Below are positions 49,401 to 58,400 of a stretch of DNA of 64,000 bases, in pieces. This DNA comes from Mya arenaria (lineage: Eukaryota; Mollusca; Bivalvia; Myida; Myidae). The notes under the pieces are model-generated. The model was not told where the DNA came from. It made no database searches and worked only from the letters and a program-made list of their open reading frames with translations. The translations under genes were made by a program, and so were the position numbers. Where the stretch lies: contig NC_069133.1 in the NCBI RefSeq assembly GCF_026914265.1, forward strand, positions 5,205,985-5,269,984, given 5' to 3'. The number at the start of each line of letters is the position of its first letter. The first letter of the stretch is position 1.

Positions 49401-52400
49401 TATTTTAATGTGAGATATTGTAGCCTGAATGAAAAGAAAGTCACTTGCATGTTAAAATAATTAATTTCCATCTAAAAGGTGAAGGCTTAATGGTAAAGGT
49501 CTTGTCTTACTAAGTTTCTCATCTATTAAACAGCAACTTTCTCTCTGATAATTCTTTCAAAAAACATTGACATGCTTATGCCGCTATTTTGAATTAGAAA
49601 CTACTCTATTTATTTCATTTCGAATAACATTTGACTGCAATCATTTAAGGTATTTACCATCCGTGAATTGCTTACATTTTGACTAATTGAACGGAATTTT
49701 ATGATTTAATTTCATATTGGTAGAGCACCTGGTAGTAGGCCTTAAATATTAATTTTAATCACTGGTGTGTTTCTTTGAAATCGAGTGTAATTACTATTTC
49801 GGTTGTGTATTGGTTTCATTTGACACATGTAAACAAATCTCTCAGCTGATTGAGGTCACATTCCAGAGTCACATGTTTCTGTTTTGATACTGAATATTCC
49901 CTGCATTCTGATTGGCCGGTGAATATTTTGCTGAATAATTTCTAATTTCTGATTGGCTGTTAATTTTTGTATTGCTTACGTCGTAACAGAGTTTCTCCTT
50001 TACTGCATTGTGATTGGTTAACCTATGACATTGACATTGAACTCTGACACAGACTCTGTTTGTACATTATACTTGACAGTGGAGAACATTTAGGCTGACA
50101 GTTGATTGAATAACAGAATAACACAATTATTTGATCATCAATTACTTTGATGAAAAAAATAGTTTGAATTATTTGTAGTTCGTAGTAGTGGTAGCATATA
50201 CATTTAGAGAATAGGATAGCTATTTGATAATATTTAAAGAAATATTTATTTCATAATTGTGGTAAATAAATACATACACAGCTGGTAGAAATGAAATTTA
50301 TTTAATTAAATTTCTGTTATACCAGTGGCTGAAGATTAAATAAATCAGTTGGATTACACCGTTGAACAGTGGGAAATGTAACTGGTGTTTACATTCACAT
50401 TTCTCTTCATTAGATTGAAAGTTGAATTACATCAAATAAAACTTAAGTTTAATTATTGGAAATTCATTGTTTTATAAATAAATACTTTGATAATTTATGA
50501 TTTAGCTTTGAGAAATGTAATTGTAGTAATAATTACTGTTCTTACAGCTGCCAAATAGGATTAATTTCTGAGATTACCTTATCATTGTATGAATATATAA
50601 CAGTTCGGATTATTGAGGAAATTACTGAACTAATTTGGATTAATTTAGAAATAATTTAATTTATAATTCTTTAATTTCTGAACTTTGATTTTTAAAATTT
50701 AATAAACACTAGGCATCAATAAGTAATAATTGGATTGAATTACTAATTTAAATTGGATTATAAAATTATTTAAATTATTTGATAGTTTTGCATTTTTATT
50801 TGTGTTCAATCTTTATTTTTTTACTTTGTTGGAATTAATTTTGCTGGAACACTTTGACTAGATATTTATGTAATGCAACCAATTGACCTGATAATTTTCT
50901 GGTGATATTTTGCCTGAAATAACTTTGTGCATTTCATGCAGGATATTAATTGATGATACTTAGATGATGAATGGGCTATTGATTTAATTTGGTAATTTGA
51001 AAACTTGTGTTTTCTACGGGCAGTTATTGTCTCTTATTATGTTTAGGGAAATTGTCAGGCAAGATTTTATTTTTGTTACATTTTAATGACTGGAGTTGTG
51101 TTGGATGCATACATTGGTTATTGTCATTTGTAATAAAAGAGGGTCATTTTGATAATTAGGAATTATGTCAGAGGTTGATGAACTTGTTGATCCTGAGGAT
51201 GGAAAGTTGAATGAGGCAACTGGGTTTACAGTAACTGATGATGATGTAAAAATGTTGCAGGCATTGCATTTGTTAGGCATTAAGCCCAAGGTTGATGATG
51301 CGGATGATATCGTGAAATTAATGCAAGCATTTGGAGGGAAGGTTGACTCAGAGGATAAGAAAGATGGAATTGGGGCAATGAAAGGATCTACATATCACTA
51401 TCCGAAATTATCCACCTTTTATGGAGAAGAGGGAAAGGGTGAGGTTACATGGGCTACATTTAGATATGAAGTTGAAGGTCTAATGAATTCAAGTGGGTTT
51501 ACTGAAGATCAGGTACTCTTAGGAATTATACGCGTGCTTAAGGGCGAAGCGGGTGATCAAATTAGACGGTTAGGCCCAGGAGCAAATTTACATTTTGTGC
51601 TAAAATAGTAAGAAAACGAGTATGGCACTCTAGAATCTAGAGAGAGTATTATACGGAAATTATATTCTTGTGAACAGAAAGAAAGTTAAACAATTCATTC
51701 ATTCGCCACTCATTTAGAAGATTTGTTTGATAAGGCTGTAAATTTAAATGCTTTAAAGAGGTCTGACAAGAACTTGTTGAAAGAATTACTGTATTCTGGC
51801 CTCAAGCAGGACATTAAACATTTATTAGTGTACCAGAGGGAACGTATGACATCATATGAAGACTTCAAAAAAGCAGCAAGAAAACTGGAGTCAGAATTGA
51901 GGGGAACCAAGAGCCCTGAGCATAGAAAGCCCTTCAAGCCGGCAGTATATACTGAGAAGAGGTCCAAAGAGGCTGAAGAATTGGCGGAAGTGAAACAGCT
52001 GCTCCTTAAACTTAGCCAGAGAATGGATGAGAGAGATAAGAAGGATGAGAAGAAGGAAGAAGACCATAGGACATGGGAACCAAACTATAGCCAAAGAGGT
52101 GCTGGTTATGGTGGATATAGGGGTAATGGTGGAGGCAGAGGCAGAGGAAACTACAAGATAAAGACCCCTATAGCTGCAAAGAACTTTCAACCAACCCGCT
52201 ATATATGCAATGAGAAGGGACTTGTGCAAAGAAATTGCCCAACTATATTGCAACAGATGGTTTGTCGACTGTGCAGGAAGAAGGGCCACTTCGGTAAAGA
52301 TTGCCCAAAAGCCTAAGTGCTCAGACTGTGGGATCGAACCTGGGTACGTCTTCTGTAGGTCTCAAATTAGTAGGTGAAACCAATGAAGTGTCAGTCCTTC

Positions 52401-55400
52401 TTAATGGTGTTGAAGTTAAGGCTCTTTTAGACAAAGGTAGTTGTGTGAGTGTTGTTGCAGAAACTTTTGACAAGAATAACTTAGCACATTTAACATTTAA
52501 CCCTATAGGTGATATACTGCACATTGAGTGTGCAGATGGCAACAACCTTCCATATGTTGGTTATATTGAGGTTGAACTGGAAATTAGTGCTGGGTTACCA
52601 AAAGCAACACCACAGTTTTGTCTTTTATTAGTTACTCCTGACACTTCTTACTCCTCAAGCACCACAGTCATATTAGGTACAAATATTTTGCAAGAGTTAT
52701 TACATGAATGTGAAGAAAACTTTGGGGCACAGTATTTACGAAGAGCTAAATTACATAGTCCATGGTATCTTAGCTCCAGGAGTATGGCCATCCATGCTAA
52801 GCGGTTAGAGCAAAATAAGGGTAGGATCGCGGTGGTCAAATGTGCCACAACTGCTATGTTGCACGAAACTAAGGAAAGTACATTGCATCCTTTCATAGAC
52901 GTTACACCATCATTGATATGCTATAATTACAAGCATAATGGTGAAGTCAAAGTAAGTTTAAGTAACATGTCAACACAGACAGTTACCATTCAGCCAAGAA
53001 CTTTACTTTGTGAATTACAACCTGTGTCTGTGGCGGATGAAGTTTTAGATAGGCAAACTACCAAAAGCAACACTGTACCTTTGGATACATTGAACATTGA
53101 TGAGGATAAGATGCTAGATGAGGGTCAGAGAGATAGGTTAAGGAAACTTTTACAATCACATGTTGAAATGTTTGCTACTAGTGATATTGATATAGGGATG
53201 TGTAATTTTATTAAACATAGAATAGACTTAGCAGATCCAACACCATTTAAACAGCGTCATAGGAGGATTCCACCTGCCATGATGCAAGAAGTTCGACAGC
53301 ATATAGAACAATTATTGGCATGTGATATCATCAGACCTTCTAAGTCACCATGGACTTCCAATGTTGTTTTAGTCCGGAAGAAAACGGGTAAGTTAAGGTT
53401 ATGTGTCGACTATAGAATGTTGAATGATCGCACTATTAAGGATTCATTTGCACTCCCTAGAATTGAGGAAATATTTGATAATTTGCATGGTGCTAGATAT
53501 TTTTCAACATTGGATATGAAATCTGGATATCATCAAGTTGAAATTGAAGAAGAGCATAAGCCTAGAACAGCATTTACTGTTGGAACAGTGGGGTTCTACG
53601 AGTACAATCGTATGCCGTTTGGTTTAACAAATGCACCAGCAACCTACCAGCGTCTAATCCAGGAATGCTTAGGAAGCTTGAATGGCACCACATGTCTTGT
53701 TTACCTTGATGATGTAATCATTTTTAGTGAAAATTTTGATCAACATTTAGAAAGATTAGACATTGTTCTGCAAAGACTTCAATCTTGCAATTTGAAGCTT
53801 GCCCCTGAACAATGTCACTTCTTTAAGCCAAAGATAAACTTACTAGGCCACATTGTTGGGAGTGAGGGCATTGAAGCTGACCCTGAGAAAATTGATAAAG
53901 TGAAGAGTTGGCCCATTCCATCTAATCATGATGAGTTGCGTTCGTTTCTTGCTTTTGCCGGTTATTACCGAAGATTTATTCAAGATTACAGCAAAATCAC
54001 AAGGCCACTTTCAGAATTATTACCCCCTACATCGACGAAGAAGGGTACCAAGAAGGTAGCAAGGTTAAGAGTATTCTCTCCTCTCCACCTATTCTGGCAT
54101 ATCCAGATTTTTACGTCCTTTCGAGCTCCACACAGATGCATCGACCAAGGCTCTTGGGGCTGTTTTATACCAGGAAAGCCAGGGGGTGAAACGAGTTATC
54201 TCATATGCCAGTAGAGCACTTAACAAGTCTGAGAGGAATTACAGTGCTTTTAAGCTGGAGTATTTAGCCTTGAAGTGGGCTGTCACTGAAAAGTTTGCTG
54301 ACTATTTAACAGCCAACCACTTCACGGTCCTAACAGACAACAACCCCCTTACACATATTTTAACATGTGCAAAGCTCGACGCCACAGGGCAGCGCTGGGA
54401 ATCTGCCCTAGGTCATTATTCCTTTGATATTGTGTATAGGGCTGGTCATAAGAACGGAGATGCTGATGGCATGAGTCGTTTTCCCTATGAGAAGCTTGAC
54501 AGTCAAACAGATCCAGATCTTGTGAGAATTAGGGATACTTCTGTTAAGGCTATTTGCTCTGCCATGCATATTACGACCCCATACATTGAAACTTTGACAG
54601 CTCTCAACATCAACCTCGTTGACATACTTGAAGAACAGGGTCAAGTTTTAGCACAGAAAGAGGTGAGGGAGATCAGAGCTTTGCAAAGGCAAGATCCAAC
54701 AATTGTACTGTGGAGGAGAGCAATAATTGACAATGTAGTTCAAACAAAGAATTTGACAAAACCTGACATGATTATGAGAAAACAGTTCAAGTATCTGTTC
54801 ATGAAAAGAGGAATCTTATTTAGGAAGATACAAGAGGACAACGAAACTATTGAACAGTTAGTCATACCTGAAGTATGTAGAGAAGAAATATTGAGAGGTT
54901 TGCATAACGACGTGGGACACCCGGGAGTAGAGAGGACATTAAGACTTCTCCGGGAATGTTTTTATTGGCCTGGAATGACTACTGATGTAGAGCATTGGGT
55001 AAAGCAGTGTGACAGGTGTCTGAGACGCAAAGATAAGAACATGCAAAGAGCACCCCTCATTAGTGTAACCACTACATATCCCCTTGAGTTGGTTTGTATG
55101 GACTACCTTACTTTGGAGCCTGCAAAAGGGGTTGGGAATATTTTGATCATTACAGATCACTATACCAAGTTTGCTCTTGCTATTTCAGCAAGAAATCAAA
55201 CTACCAAGACAGTGGCAGAAGCTCTCTATAATGAGTTCATTGTGCACTATGGCATACCAACTCGGCTTCACTCGGACCAAGGTGCAAATTTTGAGAGTGA
55301 GCTCATTAAAGAGTTATGCCACATAATGAACATTAAGAAGAGTCATACGACTCCATACCATCCGCAAGGTAATGCTGGTCCTGAAAGATTTAACCGAACT

Positions 55401-58400
55401 TTGCTGAAATGTTAGGGACACTTGAAACAAGCCAGAAATCTGATTGGAAGAAGTATGTAAACTCACTTGTATTTGCATATAATTGCACACCTCATGAATC
55501 CATACAATTCTCTCCGTTTCAGCTGATGTTCGGCAGAAGACCACGCTTGCCCATTGATGCTGTGTATGATAAAGCCAGAGAAGAGCCTGAGGCCAAGAAG
55601 AAGCAGTCAGACTATGTAGATGATCTCAAGGAACGCATGGAGATGACACGGGCCATTGTTGACAGGCATTTGATTGCTACAAAGGCAAAACAGCAGAAAT
55701 TTTACAACAGGAAAGCAAAGGTAGTGAAGATTTGTGAAGAGAGTGTCTTTCGATGGGAAACACAAGATTGTGGACCGTTATGAGGAAGACATTTACCTCG
55801 TTGAAGAACAACCTCGAGATGAGATACCGGTGTATCGTGTGAGATGAGGGGACAAAGTGAAGACCCTTCATAGAAATCTTCTTTTCTTGTTGCCCAACCA
55901 AGATAGTGATGAAGATGAAGATTGACAGTATTGGCATGGAAAGTATTGAAAAGGATGGATCCATCATAGAAGATAAGGAGAAGAGTGACGTCGCTAAGGA
56001 AGAGGACTCGGATAGTGAAGATGGAGAAGGACTCGTATGGATTACGGGCCTTGATGGGGACGCTCATCCTCCTGACACAGACCGAATTATAGTAAATGAT
56101 TATGGTAATCAACAAGGAGCTGATGTTAGTGAACCTGACACGGATCAAGTAATGTTGATTAAATCAGATGATAGTGTTGCCAAGGACGATGAGGATGTTG
56201 ATGAAGACCAGGGTGTACCTGCTACCATTGAAGTAGTGGAAAAGCCTACAGCTGAAGAAGACACTGCAGCTGATGCTGGAGAACCACCTGATGAAGTGAA
56301 AGAACAACAACACCCTGATATCGAGAATGCTGCTAAGAACATCAACGGAGGTAGAACTGTTGAAAGACATGATAGTGTAAGAGATATCGATCAACCACCA
56401 ATAGAAAAGACATCACAAGAAAAGGGTAGAGATTCACTTGAAGAAAATCCTGAGAGGGATAAAGATATTCCTGTACCACAACCAAGACGATCAAACAGGG
56501 AGCGAAGACCACCAACACGATTGGCGGACTACCAGATAAACCAGATGGTGCCCATGGATGACAAGGTCCAAGCAGTTAATGTGCTAGTTGAATCTGGCAT
56601 ACTCAATAAAGTGAATAGTAGTATTGCTCACAAACTACTTGATGCAATTTAAAAAAAAATAACAGACCTATTTGTTATTTACCATGTACTTTTACATGTG
56701 TTTTTTAGAAAAAAATGTCATTGAAATGTTCTACATTTCCTTTTACTATGTAACATATCAACATTTGATGCAGAAATGTGTGATTGAATACATTGGCAAT
56801 GCGAAGACGCACTCCTTTTTTTAGACGGGGAAGGAGTGTTTATAGATAATACTGAAGTATTTCTAATAAAAACAAAGAGTTTGTTCTTTGTGCAGAATGA
56901 CCTAGTTGAAGTGGTAGTAGTCTACAAAATGTAGTATACTTTAGTTATAGAAGAAGTGTATTAGTAGAAAGGTAGTAACTGAGTAAGCACAATGATGATA
57001 TGTTCATTTTTATTTTTTTAGTTTTTATTTTTTGACAAAAGTTTGACATGACTATACCTTGACATTTACGTCACTGTCACACATATAATGATTAATGACG
57101 AGACGTCATTTTTGACTGTGGGGGAGTGTGTAACCAGGTCTAAGTTTTAATATTGTGGTTATCTCCCTTTGACCATTCATGACTATTGAAAGTATAATGA
57201 CCTATGTGACCTTTTCTGGTCATCAGGTGTGACCAGTTCTTTGCTTAGTTTTGGAGGGAATTTGAGGTCATTGTTCACCTGACTTCTGTGGTCGCCACTA
57301 CTGGTAGGCACAGCTGATGTGTTTTATATGATGTAACTTTCAAGACATTTCAAGAGGTTAGTCATGGTATTATTTCTAGTTCTTTATGATTGCAGTTGAA
57401 TTGTTGTTTGTATTTAAATTGTAGTTATTGCATTGTTTTACAATTCAACATGGCGGCATATAAATGTATATTTTGTATTCTTGGAATGAAGATACCACAT
57501 TCTTCTGTGCACTTATCACATTCTTATTTTTACAACCAGACAGACTAACAAGGGCACAGTTTGGATGATACAGAACGGAGAGTGAGTTGTAGTAATAGAC
57601 TACCCGATCCACAATCGGTATGTAAAATGTATTGTTGCTGTGTTAGTAGTGTGCTTTATGTGTTTTATAGTTTTCTATGTATTTTAGCAATGATCACGGT
57701 CACTAGATTATCTCAGCTAAACTATTCAATTGAGTTGAATAGTTGTTATGACTTATATTTTATTTAGAAGTCATTAATTTATTTCTATTGATAATATATA
57801 TGAATTACTATGTATCAATTCTTTATATTATGCTTATGATTGTTATTTTTGTATTTTCAGAGTACGTCATATTATACTACTCGTATTGGATATTATGCTA
57901 CATTAAAAGTTGAAGTGTGAGCAGCTTTGAGTTTCCTTAGAACACCACGCTAGGATATATAATGAACCTTTAACTGACAAGCTAGTCCGGAAATATTTGT
58001 TTGATAACAAAACGACTTTAAAAATACTATATTACCCTCAAATTGCATTCATCGTTATTCTAACCGTACACGATATGTATACATAAACGTACAATTTCCG
58101 TTAGTCTTAAAGAAGGAAATATCAAGATAGTGTATACTATTGAGAATTTCTTGCGATTTAATTTCATTGAGAATTTTGTCTCCTTCCGTGTGCGTAAAGT
58201 TTTATATCCGAAGGATATGGATTTGCTTTCAAATTTGTTAAGACATACTTAAGGGACAAAGTTCAACTCAATATCAAATGATTTGAGTTTCAGTTTTTCA
58301 GTTTAGACTAAAGGTCTAATATATTAAAACTTGATGTAACAAAAGGTATAGACGTATAGATAAAACAAATCATATTTGTAAATGACCCAAATCAAAGTAG

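Larger units (their letters stand above)
47905..57993 (+). mobile_element. Full-length Ty3-type LTR retrotransposon, defective
   Basis: A 10.1-kb element in gag-pol order (protease, RT, RNase H, integrase) with an additional acidic 3' ORF. It lies in intron 4 of the PARP14-like gene, opposite in orientation. TATT precedes the 5' LTR (47,901-47,904) and follows the 3' LTR (57,994-57,997), a possible 4-bp target duplication; LTR ends are ambiguous by a few bases because TATT also follows the 5' LTR. Domain order and the YLDDV RT motif place it in Ty3/gypsy (Metaviridae). Gag and pol have several breaks, so it is presumably non-autonomous. An unusually long 2.4-kb leader precedes gag. Confidence 0.88.
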
